Below, in pieces: positions 31,190 through 37,931 of a stretch of DNA of 37,931 bases; the first letter of the stretch is position 1; the number at the start of each line of letters is the position of its first letter. Made by a program: the position numbers and the translations under genes. This DNA comes from Bacteroidales bacterium (lineage in GTDB: Bacteria > Bacteroidota > Bacteroidia > Bacteroidales > WCHB1-69), in contig JAKSME010000007.1 in NCBI GenBank assembly GCA_024400785.1, positions 1 to 37,931 on the forward strand. The letters run 5' to 3'. The notes under the pieces are model-generated. The model was not told the origin of the DNA. It did no database searches and saw nothing but the letters and a program-made list of their open reading frames with translations.

Positions 31190-33565
31190 TTATTTAATAA
31201 GTGAAATTTTCTTGGTAAAATTCTGATTGTCAGTTTGTACGGAAATGATATACATTCCACTGGTCAAGGATGAAAGATTCAAGGTAACTTCGTTAGAACC
31301 CATCTGCTGGTCAACTTGCAAGAGCTTGCCACTCAGGTCGTAAACCTTGATTTCTGCAGTTTTGATTTCACTGTTTTCCAAACGAACGGTGACATTTCCG
31401 GAAGTGGGGTTGGGATAAATGACTGTGTTGACTTCTTCCACTTCTTCAATTTCGGTGGCTGCCGGATCATCGCACAATTGCGGGAAAAGAGCGTGTGTGA
31501 GCGCAATTCCCCAAGAATCAGCATCGGAATATTGGCTCCAAGTGGAATCACTGTTCATTTCCCATGCCGTGTTGGCAGCATTACCCTGGCTGTTGGTGAC
31601 CAGCCCGAAAGTGCCACTCGTCGGAACCATGAATCCTGCAAAGAAACTTCCATTCACTGTGATTGCTGTATTGAATTTGCAATAGTAACGACGGCGCAAT
31701 TGAGGATAACTGGTCGGCATCTGCGGGTCGTTTTCGATACAACTATGATTTGCTATCTCACTGAGAGACACCGTTTTGCTGCCAAGTATCGCACCGGGTT
31801 GGCCATTGTTGTCAGCCCATACACAGAAGGTGATGTTGCCAGTGCCGCTCACCATGCCTACATTCATAATCATGTTCACAATGTATTCTTCGGTGCTGTC
31901 TTTCTGGAAATAGTCTGCCTTGGCCAAATCACCGTATGAATTGGTTCCAGCCAAATATCCTTCGTCAGGTGTGCGGTAAAGAGTTAAAGTCCCGCCCAGC
32001 GGGTAATGCAATTTGTGACAGTTTCCTTCAACTCCCGGGTTGTCCGGATCATCCGGATTATCTGGATTGTCTGGATCATCTGGATTATCTGGATTATCTG
32101 GTTCATCTGGATTGTCTGGATTGTCAGGGTTGTCGGGGTTGTCTGGATTGTTGGGGTCGAACATCGGGCAAGTGGTGTTTCCTGTGTTGTTCGGGTCCAA
32201 CCACGGTTTGGCCTGCATGTCATTGCTGCTGCCGTTGCGGTCCCAGTGGTAGTACAGTTTGCCGTAAAGGTCGTGGTGTGGATAACTACAGCTGGCAGAA
32301 CCACCCGTCAGTGTGCCAACCAAGTAGCCATCTTGGTCAAACAAACCGGAGCCAGAAGAGCCGCCTTCGGTAACGCCCAAGTTGGTCTGCGTCTGCCTCC
32401 AATCAGTAATCCCCCAATGTGCATTGCTTGCACATCCGGTGTAAGAACCTGTGGTAACGGTAGTTGAAGATGAAATTTTCTTAACGTCCCCTGCCGGATG
32501 GTGAATGCCGGTAACGGTCGTCGCTGCCGTGTTGTCACGTCTCCAACCTGCGTAAATCGGATTCCAAGAGTTGTCAGGGGCTTGATTTAATTGTAAAAGG
32601 TAAAAGTCAGAACCTCCGCTCATCGGACCGTAAGCTTTTTTCGTACAGCCGGTTCTGGAGTGCATTTGAGCTTGGGTGCTTCCGGTGCAAGTGGTGTATT
32701 CCAGGTTGAAGTCGAAACGCCATTGGTTGAAGTTGGCGGCTGTGGCATCCGGTCCGCAGTGGTTGGCCGTCAGAACGTACGGCGTACCGTCGTTGGCAAG
32801 ATTGTTGATCAAGGTTCCGGAACACCAACCAGCACTGTTGCCTTCCCTGACGAAAATTCTCACCACCGATTGCTTGTGGAGCTGCCAGTTCTGGCCTTCC
32901 GGACAGTTGACATTGACTTCGCAGCTTTCGCTGTCGCCGATGTCGCGCAAACGCTCCAGTTGGTCAAGTCCACGGAAAACGTAACCGACCTGCGAGATGC
33001 TGAGGTCGGGGACTTCCACTTCACTGTGCAACACGGCTTTCTTTGCGCCGGGTGTCAACATGCTAGGCGCAACATATTCTATAATAACGCTTTGCCCTAA
33101 AATGATACCGATTACAAAACCATTGTCCCCCGTATTGTCTTCCGATGTGTACCCCCCGATCAACTGCGAGCGGGTCTCGTCATAAACATACAATTCACCG
33201 CCTTCTGGAAGGTTGAAACGGTCAAAATAAAGCGACAATCCTCGGGCATCCCTGCTTGTAACTCTGGCTCTCCAAATCGTCATCCCATTGTCTAACTCTT
33301 CCCATGTTCCGGAATTGAGGGGCGTGATGTCAACATCCTTCAATTGGGCAATTACATACAAGCCTTCCTTCTCATCATTGCCGATCGCCTGGGCAATAAA
33401 GTCTGCATCAGCAGGTTCTACACGCATTTCTCCAAAATTGGAAAACATCTGCGATGTCCCAAAACTGGCGGGAAGAGTCCCAGTTAAATGCTGTCCGAAA
33501 CAAAAATTTCCAAAAGCTAAAATATTAAAAATGATAAAACAAACGAGGGTGTTTAGTTGTTTCAT
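31190..33565 (-). CDS. Large T9SS-secreted lysyl-endopeptidase-like protease with NPD-repeat linker
   Basis: 791 residues from ATG 33565; the longer frame to 33601 starts before the signal peptide and crosses the promoter box. Signal ~1-24. A pro-region to ~225 is followed by the protease domain with His269 in LTANHCG, Asp320 in GGSDFYLLQL and Ser404 in TEGGSSGSGLF, closely parallel to its downstream paralogue (shared HHPxGDxKKxS and KPWLDPNNTG). Residues ~472-511 are a linker of NPD/DPD repeats. Then comes an extra beta-rich module of ~190 residues (DYFQKDSTEEYIV ... NITFCVWADNNGQPG) and a T9SS sorting domain (VIYPNPTSGNVTV ... KKISLIK). It probably degrades extracellular protein. Confidence 0.92.
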   Translation of the reverse strand: MKQLNTLVCFIIFNILAFGNFCFGQHLTGTLPASFGTSQMFSNFGEMRVEPADADFIAQAIGNDEKEGLYVIAQLKDVDITPLNSGTWEELDNGMTIWRARVTSRDARGLSLYFDRFNLPEGGELYVYDETRSQLIGGYTSEDNTGDNGFVIGIILGQSVIIEYVAPSMLTPGAKKAVLHSEVEVPDLSISQVGYVFRGLDQLERLRDIGDSESCEVNVNCPEGQNWQLHKQSVVRIFVREGNSAGWCSGTLINNLANDGTPYVLTANHCGPDATAANFNQWRFDFNLEYTTCTGSTQAQMHSRTGCTKKAYGPMSGGSDFYLLQLNQAPDNSWNPIYAGWRRDNTAATTVTGIHHPAGDVKKISSSTTVTTGSYTGCASNAHWGITDWRQTQTNLGVTEGGSSGSGLFDQDGYLVGTLTGGSASCSYPHHDLYGKLYYHWDRNGSSNDMQAKPWLDPNNTGNTTCPMFDPNNPDNPDNPDNPDNPDEPDNPDNPDDPDNPDNPDDPDNPGVEGNCHKLHYPLGGTLTLYRTPDEGYLAGTNSYGDLAKADYFQKDSTEEYIVNMIMNVGMVSGTGNITFCVWADNNGQPGAILGSKTVSLSEIANHSCIENDPQMPTSYPQLRRRYYCKFNTAITVNGSFFAGFMVPTSGTFGLVTNSQGNAANTAWEMNSDSTWSQYSDADSWGIALTHALFPQLCDDPAATEIEEVEEVNTVIYPNPTSGNVTVRLENSEIKTAEIKVYDLSGKLLQVDQQMGSNEVTLNLSSLTSGMYIISVQTDNQNFTKKISLIK
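32037..32154 (-). repeat. 9-bp tandem repeat coding for (NPD)n linker
   Basis: About 13 nine-base units of the type AATCCAGAC/GATCCGGAT on the coding strand encode N/D/E-P-D triplets. The copies differ mainly at third positions and by Asn/Asp/Glu exchange. Being 9 bp units, gain or loss by slippage keeps the frame, so the linker length can vary between strains. Confidence 0.88.
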
Positions 33566-33598
33566 GTGATAAGATTTTGACACTAAAAAATAAGCTGG

Positions 33599-33606
33599 CA
33601 AAAATA
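33599..33606 (-). promoter_or_regulatory. Promoter -7 box TATTTTTG for the protease operon
   Basis: Minus-strand TATTTTTGCC lies 33 bp before ATG 33565 and matches TAnnTTTG. It is divergent from the rsfS box. Confidence 0.42.
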
Positions 33607-33674
33607 GTTATATTTTTTTGATTTTTGTAGGTTTAATGCTCTTTTTTTTAAGGTATAAATTAAATAGTAATTTG

Positions 33675-33682
33675 TAATTTTG
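33675..33682 (+). promoter_or_regulatory. Promoter -7 box TAATTTTG for rsfS-ftsH
   Basis: TAATTTTGCACG lies 24 bp before the rsfS ATG; matches TAnnTTTG. The -33 element is not clear. Confidence 0.45.
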
Positions 33683-33706
33683 CACGCTAAATCTAAAATT
33701 GACTAA

Positions 33707-34087
33707 ATGGGAAAAATTAAAGTCGCAACGAAGAAAAAAGACCTGTTTCAAGGAGAATTGAGTGAATTGATTGTGCAGGCATTGTTGGAAAAAAAAGGTG
33801 AGGATGTCACCGTTATAGATTTGAAAAAAATCAATCATGTTTATTTTGACAAGTTTGTGATTTGTACAGGCACCTCCAAAACTCATGTGGAAACACTTTG
33901 TGATTTCGTACAAGAAACCACAAAGCGTGAAGCTGGCATTCTCCCGACTTTTGTTGAAGGAGTTGCTAATGGCGAATGGGTGCTGCTTGATTATTTTGAT
34001 ACGATCGTCCATATTTTTCAACCTGAAGCACGCGAATTTTATAAGTTGGAAAGTTTGTGGAGCGATGCCGATATCCAACATTTGTAA
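33707..34087 (+). CDS. rsfS: Ribosomal silencing factor RsfS (Iojap/YbeB)
   Basis: 126 residues, family length. Conserved: ALLEKKGEDVTVIDLKKI, DKFVICTGTSKTHVETLCDFV, and EGVANGEWVLLDYFDTIVHIFQPEAREFYKLESLW. RsfS binds uL14 on the 50S subunit and blocks subunit joining when nutrients are low. First gene of a run with ftsH (21 bp), the LUD-domain gene and cdsA, an order seen in many Bacteroidetes. Confidence 0.96.
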   Translation: MGKIKVATKKKDLFQGELSELIVQALLEKKGEDVTVIDLKKINHVYFDKFVICTGTSKTHVETLCDFVQETTKREAGILPTFVEGVANGEWVLLDYFDTIVHIFQPEAREFYKLESLWSDADIQHL

Positions 34088-34108
34088 GATAATTCGTTAT
34101 TTGTAAGA

Positions 34109-36199
34109 ATGGCTCAGAAAAACAATTCTAATCAGAATGGAAAAAAAGGCAAACCCAAGTTTTCTTTTACTTGGATTTACTTGATTGTCATCGCGGTCCT
34201 TATCGGCGTCTCGTTGTTCAGTGGCGGTGCCAAGCGCGCTAAAGAAATTAATGACCAGGATCTTAAAGAAATCGTCATCCAAAAAGATGTCGAAAAGGCC
34301 GAATATGTGCAGAAGGAAGAACGTGTTTACATCTATCTGAAAAAACCAAGTATTGATTCCAAAGAAAAATATGCCGATTTTCGAAAAGAAAGGCTGGACG
34401 GTCCCCACTATTGTATCCAATCTGATTATAAAGACTTTAAGGACGATTTGAACAATTGGATTGAAAAAGCTGCCAGAAAATCCGCTACAGATTCCATCGC
34501 CCACTTGATGGAAATTCAGAAGACGGCTGATTCCACCATCGCCCAAAATATGCGAATCCCTGATAAGGAAGATTTGGCCGATGAACTCTCGCAAGAATAT
34601 GCCTTCTCTATAAGCCAGGATAACTCAAAAGATTGGTTTTCAAACCTTTTTGTTTGGATTCTCCCCCTGGTATTTATCGTTTTGTTCTTTTGGTTGTCGT
34701 CTCGTGCCATGCGCGGAGGTGGCGGCGGCATGTTCAATATCGGTAAATCAAAAGCCCAGGTTTATGATGAAAAGTCTGCACAGTTGGTTTCCTTCAAAGA
34801 TGTTGCCGGATTGGAAGGCGCCAAGGAGGAAATTGAGGAAATAGTCGACTTTTTGAAAAATCCCAAACGCTATACTGTGCTGGGTGGTAAAATTCCCAAA
34901 GGAGCTTTGCTCGTAGGCCCTCCGGGTACGGGTAAAACCTTGTTGGCCAAAGCCGTTGCCGGAGAAGCCAAAGTGCCTTTCTTCTCCCTCTCGGGTTCCG
35001 ATTTTGTGGAAATGTTCGTCGGTGTCGGCGCGTCCCGTGTGCGTGACCTCTTCAAAACTGCAAAGGAAAAAGCACCGTGCATCATCTTTATCGACGAAAT
35101 CGATGCCATCGGTCGTGCCCGCGGTCGCAACGCTATCAGCGGCGCTAACGATGAACGCGAAAGCACTTTGAACCAACTTCTTACCGAAATGGACGGCTTC
35201 GCTACTAATGCCGGTGTCATTATTCTGGCCGCTACCAACCGAGCCGACATCCTCGACAGCGCCCTCCTCCGCGCCGGCCGCTTCGACCGCCAAATCCATG
35301 TCGAACTCCCTAACCTCAACGAACGTAAGGGCATCTTCGAAGTCCATGTCCGTAAATTGAAACTCGCTGAAGATGTCGACCTCGACTTCTTCGCTAAACA
35401 AACCCCCGGCTTTTCCGGCGCCGACATCGCCAATGTCTGCAACGAAGCTGCCCTTGTAGCTGCCAGAAAGTCCAAACAGGCCATTGAAAAAGAAGACTTC
35501 CTCTCCGCCATCGACCGAATTATCGGTGGACTTGAAAAGCGCAGCAGCATCATCACTCCCCAGGAAAAACGAATTATCGCCTTCCATGAGTCCGGACATG
35601 CCTCAGTCAGCTGGCTGCTGGAACATGCTTCACCTTTGGTCAAAGTCACCATCGTCCCGCGCGGCAAAGCTCTCGGCGCCGCTTGGTATCTTCCCGAAGA
35701 ACGGCAAATCACCACCTTTGAGCAGATGTTTGATGAAATGTGCGCCCTCGTCGGTGGCCGCGCCGCCGAAGAAGTCACCTTCGGCCAAGTCTCTACCGGC
35801 GCACTGAATGACCTTGAACGCGTTACCAAAATGGCCTACTCCATGGTCGCATATTACGGCCTCAACAAAACCGTGGGCAACATCAGTTATTATGATTCCA
35901 CCGGCCAAAGCGAATATTCCTTCCAACGCCCCTATAGCGAAAAAACAGCCGAGGAAATTGATAAGCAAGTGCGCGAATTGGTCGAGTCTGCCTATAATAC
36001 ATCCAAGAAAATTCTTCTCGATAACAAAGAAAAATTGGAAACCCTGGCCAACATTCTACTTGAAAGAGAAGTCATTTTCGCTGAAGATCTTGAAAAAATT
36101 TACGGAGAACGCCGGGGTGAACAACCACAGGATTCTTCCGTAGAAGACAAAGGTCCTTCAAACCTAATTGAAAATATTGAGCAAGATGCAAAAGAATAG
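34109..36199 (+). CDS. ftsH: ATP-dependent zinc metalloprotease FtsH
   Basis: 696 residues. Two membrane helices (~21-38 and ~177-197) enclose a periplasmic domain of about 135 residues, which is larger than in E. coli. The AAA+ module has Walker A GPPGTGKT at 270-277, Walker B IIFIDEID at 325-332 and the SRH around [20 protein letters not shown]. The peptidase site is HESGH at 493-497. The tail is acidic. FtsH removes damaged membrane proteins and short-lived regulators. Its end overlaps the next ATG by 14 bp. Confidence 0.97.
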   Translation: MAQKNNSNQNGKKGKPKFSFTWIYLIVIAVLIGVSLFSGGAKRAKEINDQDLKEIVIQKDVEKAEYVQKEERVYIYLKKPSIDSKEKYADFRKERLDGPHYCIQSDYKDFKDDLNNWIEKAARKSATDSIAHLMEIQKTADSTIAQNMRIPDKEDLADELSQEYAFSISQDNSKDWFSNLFVWILPLVFIVLFFWLSSRAMRGGGGGMFNIGKSKAQVYDEKSAQLVSFKDVAGLEGAKEEIEEIVDFLKNPKRYTVLGGKIPKGALLVGPPGTGKTLLAKAVAGEAKVPFFSLSGSDFVEMFVGVGASRVRDLFKTAKEKAPCIIFIDEIDAIGRARGRNAISGANDERESTLNQLLTEMDGFATNAGVIILAATNRADILDSALLRAGRFDRQIHVELPNLNERKGIFEVHVRKLKLAEDVDLDFFAKQTPGFSGADIANVCNEAALVAARKSKQAIEKEDFLSAIDRIIGGLEKRSSIITPQEKRIIAFHESGHASVSWLLEHASPLVKVTIVPRGKALGAAWYLPEERQITTFEQMFDEMCALVGGRAAEEVTFGQVSTGALNDLERVTKMAYSMVAYYGLNKTVGNISYYDSTGQSEYSFQRPYSEKTAEEIDKQVRELVESAYNTSKKILLDNKEKLETLANILLEREVIFAEDLEKIYGERRGEQPQDSSVEDKGPSNLIENIEQDAKE

Positions 36200-36893
36200 T
36201 TCTTACGATGGTTTGGTAAATTCCAAAAATACAATTTGTGAGGCCGTCCGTACCGCTTTGGCTTCACCGGCCCCCTCTTTCCCTACTTCTATCCCTAGAA
36301 ATGTGGAACTTTTTGACCCCATTCCGCAACTCACCGACTGTTTTAAGAACCAGTTCATCACAGCTGGGGGAAAGTACGTTCCTTTCGATGTGGATTCTCA
36401 GGCCCCGAATTCGGAAAAGGCATTTGTACAAAGGAAAATGTTCGAATATCTCAAATTCGAATTGGAAGAGAGCAATTGTCACAAGATTCTGAATGCGTCA
36501 GCTCAACTCGCGCCCGCTTTGTCCGCTTTTGGCATTACGACAACTGACGTGTTGGTGGGCTCCGAAACGGTGGATGCCGTCATCGTCTATGCGGAGTTCC
36601 TTATCGCTCGTACGGGCAGCATTGTCTTTTCTCAAAGAAATGACCTGATGCTTTATCCTTCTATTAAAAATTTGGCACGTAATATTATCGTGCTGGCATA
36701 CTCTAACGGCATCGTGCCTGATTTGCATCAACTTATCGGTATCACTCGTCGTTCCTCCAACGACAACCCTCGGTTGGAAGAATATGATTTCGATTTCGAT
36801 ATGATGGAAATTATAACCCCGACAAAGCAAGGAAACGAAAATCCTACTCCTGCCAATCCCCATGTCACTCTCATTCTTATCAATGAGTTTTAA
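36186..36893 (+). CDS. LUD-domain protein (LutC/YkgG-like)
   Basis: 235 residues from ATG 36186, which lies inside the ftsH 3' end; the frame opens upstream at a TTG (36168), judged less likely. The C-terminal half shows the LUD pattern: VLVGSETVDAVIVYAEFLIARTGSIVFS, then LMLYPSIKNLARNIIVLAYSNGIVPDL. LutC is a subunit of lactate oxidase complexes, but lutA and lutB are not present here, and the position between ftsH and cdsA suggests a different, membrane-related or unknown role in Bacteroidetes. Translation is probably coupled to ftsH. Confidence 0.85.
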   Translation: MQKNSSYDGLVNSKNTICEAVRTALASPAPSFPTSIPRNVELFDPIPQLTDCFKNQFITAGGKYVPFDVDSQAPNSEKAFVQRKMFEYLKFELEESNCHKILNASAQLAPALSAFGITTTDVLVGSETVDAVIVYAEFLIARTGSIVFSQRNDLMLYPSIKNLARNIIVLAYSNGIVPDLHQLIGITRRSSNDNPRLEEYDFDFDMMEIITPTKQGNENPTPANPHVTLILINEF

Positions 36894-36923
36894 TTTTATA
36901 TTGTATATATATTATAATAATAA

Positions 36924-37766
36924 GTGAAAAATCTAATCTTACGCACCTGTACGGGTATCATTTTTCTCGCTGCCGTCATCTCTTCCTTCTTGCTTTATGA
37001 TAAGGTTCCCGCCTTTTTCTATCTGCTTTTCCTCTTCTTTACCGTTGTCGGAACTTTTGAATTGACACGTATGGCCGAAAATATTGGAATCAAATCCAAT
37101 ATGCCTATCGCCCTCCTCATGTCCGCTTTTGTTTTTTCCTGGCCGTCATTTTGTTATTTCGGTCCTCTCTTTTTGTATATTTCCCTCTGTATCATTCCAT
37201 TACTCTTCGTAATACTACTATTTATTGAGCTTTTTAAAAATGAAGGGAAACAGTTGACCAATGTGTCCGTTACCTGTTTGCCCATGCTCTGGGTCGCAGT
37301 TCCTTTTGCCATGGTGGAAATAATGCTTTCAAATGGTGAAATTCCATTGGTGCTTTCTATCTTCATCATTATCTGGCTGAGTGATACACTTGCCTATTGC
37401 AGCGGGCGCCTCTTTGGAAAACACAAGCTCTTTGAAAGAATTTCACCCAAAAAGACCATGGAAGGTTTTATCATCTCCATGGTGCTCACCGCAGCCATTG
37501 CTCTCAGCTTCCATTGGATCCCATTCTTTAATGTGAATGGCTTCACTAGACCGTGGCATTGGTGCTGTCTGGCTCTTCTGGTTATTCTCTCCGGAACATT
37601 TGGCGACTTGGCCGAATCAATGTTTAAGCGTAATTGCGAGGTGAAAGATTCAGGAAAAATCCTTCCCGGTCATGGCGGCATCCTTGACCGCTTTGACTCA
37701 TCCTTTTTCGCAATTCCCATGGCTTTTGCTTTTTGGATGCTTCTACAGTTATTATCTATATATTAA
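36924..37766 (+). CDS. cdsA: Phosphatidate cytidylyltransferase
   Basis: 280 residues from a GTG start at 36924, which places the Met right before the first membrane helix. About eight hydrophobic segments. The family signature is exact: SMFKRNCEVKDSGKIL followed by PGHGGILDRFDS near the C-terminus, with SDTLAYCSGRLFGKHKL and ISPKKTMEGF before it. It makes CDP-diacylglycerol from phosphatidic acid and CTP, the branch point for phospholipid synthesis. Last gene of the rsfS-ftsH-LUD-cdsA run and followed by a terminator. Confidence 0.96.
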   Translation: MKNLILRTCTGIIFLAAVISSFLLYDKVPAFFYLLFLFFTVVGTFELTRMAENIGIKSNMPIALLMSAFVFSWPSFCYFGPLFLYISLCIIPLLFVILLFIELFKNEGKQLTNVSVTCLPMLWVAVPFAMVEIMLSNGEIPLVLSIFIIIWLSDTLAYCSGRLFGKHKLFERISPKKTMEGFIISMVLTAAIALSFHWIPFFNVNGFTRPWHWCCLALLVILSGTFGDLAESMFKRNCEVKDSGKILPGHGGILDRFDSSFFAIPMAFAFWMLLQLLSIY

Positions 37767-37784
37767 TGCAGGTAATCATTTCAT

Positions 37785-37814
37785 AAAAGGGGCGTTATAC
37801 AACGTCCCTTTTTT
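37785..37814 (+). terminator. Rho-independent terminator after cdsA
   Basis: AAAAGGGGCGTT and AACGTCCCTTTT pair over 12 bp (one G-U) around the loop ATAC, followed by further T. It lies 18 bp after the cdsA stop. Confidence 0.9.
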
Positions 37815-37896
37815 ATTTTTTACGGAATCCTCCCCTTTAATCTTGTAAATGGATGAAGGAATGAATGGGGTAATGGATTAATTATGTCCCTCATAC

Positions 37897-37924
37897 TTCC
37901 ACCTTTCCACCATTCACCCATTCC
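37897..37924 (-). repeat. GGTGGAAAG-type repeat, copy identical to 5226-5253
   Basis: Read on the minus strand these 28 bases match 5226-5253 without a mismatch. The neighbouring bases 37845-37880 are also G/A/T-rich and similar in style (GGATGAAGGAATGAATGG). The array may continue beyond the window end. Confidence 0.85.
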
Positions 37925-37931
37925 CCGAAGA

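Noticed and set aside
34870-35829. 319-codon minus-strand frame opposite ftsH
   Set aside because: Shadow of the conserved AAA+ region; Ser/Arg/Ala-rich with no motif.
1-37931. Horizontally acquired island
   Set aside because: No integrase, tRNA target, transposase or phage gene; the secreted enzymes have compositions similar to their neighbours by eye.

Overview
The window looks like a chromosomal segment of an uncultured, probably gut- or rumen-type member of the Bacteroidales. This rests on four observations: three proteins with a type IX secretion (T9SS) C-terminal sorting domain, lipoprotein signal peptides, the recurring Bacteroidetes promoter box TAnnTTTG upstream of many genes, and the gene orders ftsQ-ftsA-ftsZ and rsfS-ftsH-LUD-cdsA. 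I see no SusC/SusD pair, tRNA, rRNA, CRISPR array, transposase, integrase or phage gene. Coding density is high, and most of the window is core metabolism and cell-division genes mixed with secreted enzymes.

Layout: 1-6022 (+) holds the 3' part of a DPP-IV-type peptidase, a lipoprotein, a GH106-type rhamnosidase and a PnuC transporter. 6108-8726 (-) holds a YifB/ComM ATPase, a small secreted protein and a DEDDh exonuclease. 8810-14846 (-) is a tight run metG, HAD phosphatase, and a 1085-residue protein that fuses a GH3 glycosidase to a GH29 alpha-fucosidase. 14944-16570 (-) is methylmalonyl-CoA epimerase plus the membrane beta subunit of a Na+-pumping decarboxylase, closed by a clear terminator. 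16715-19467 (-) is guanine deaminase, acyl-CoA ligase and a lipoprotein. 19654-20451 (+) is a T9SS-secreted adhesin-like protein with a strong terminator. 20588-23356 holds an S1/P1 nuclease, a stand-alone MetH-activation-domain protein, a small lipoprotein and a phosphodiester-glycosidase-like protein.

23416-24572 (-) is the ribosomal operon rpsF-rpsR-rplI, divergent from ftsQ-ftsA-ftsZ (25062-28909, +). A minus-strand run of two T9SS lysyl-endopeptidase-like proteases and a WbqC-family gene (33565 down to 28884) converges on ftsZ with a 26-bp overlap. The last block (33707-37766, +) is rsfS, ftsH, a LUD-domain gene and cdsA, closed by a terminator.

The points most worth a second look are: (i) perfect AAGGAGG Shine-Dalgarno sites in front of rpsR and rplI but not rpsF, in a phylum whose ribosomes hide the anti-SD using bS6/bS18/bS21, which suggests a feedback circuit; (ii) a duplicated FtsZ N-terminus with an SD-like site placed at the second ATG; (iii) the GH3-GH29 bifunctional fusion; (iv) a dispersed intergenic repeat family based on GGTGGAAAG, with a perfect 28-nt match between two sites about 32 kb apart. 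No wholly new system is evident; these are testable oddities in an otherwise ordinary region.
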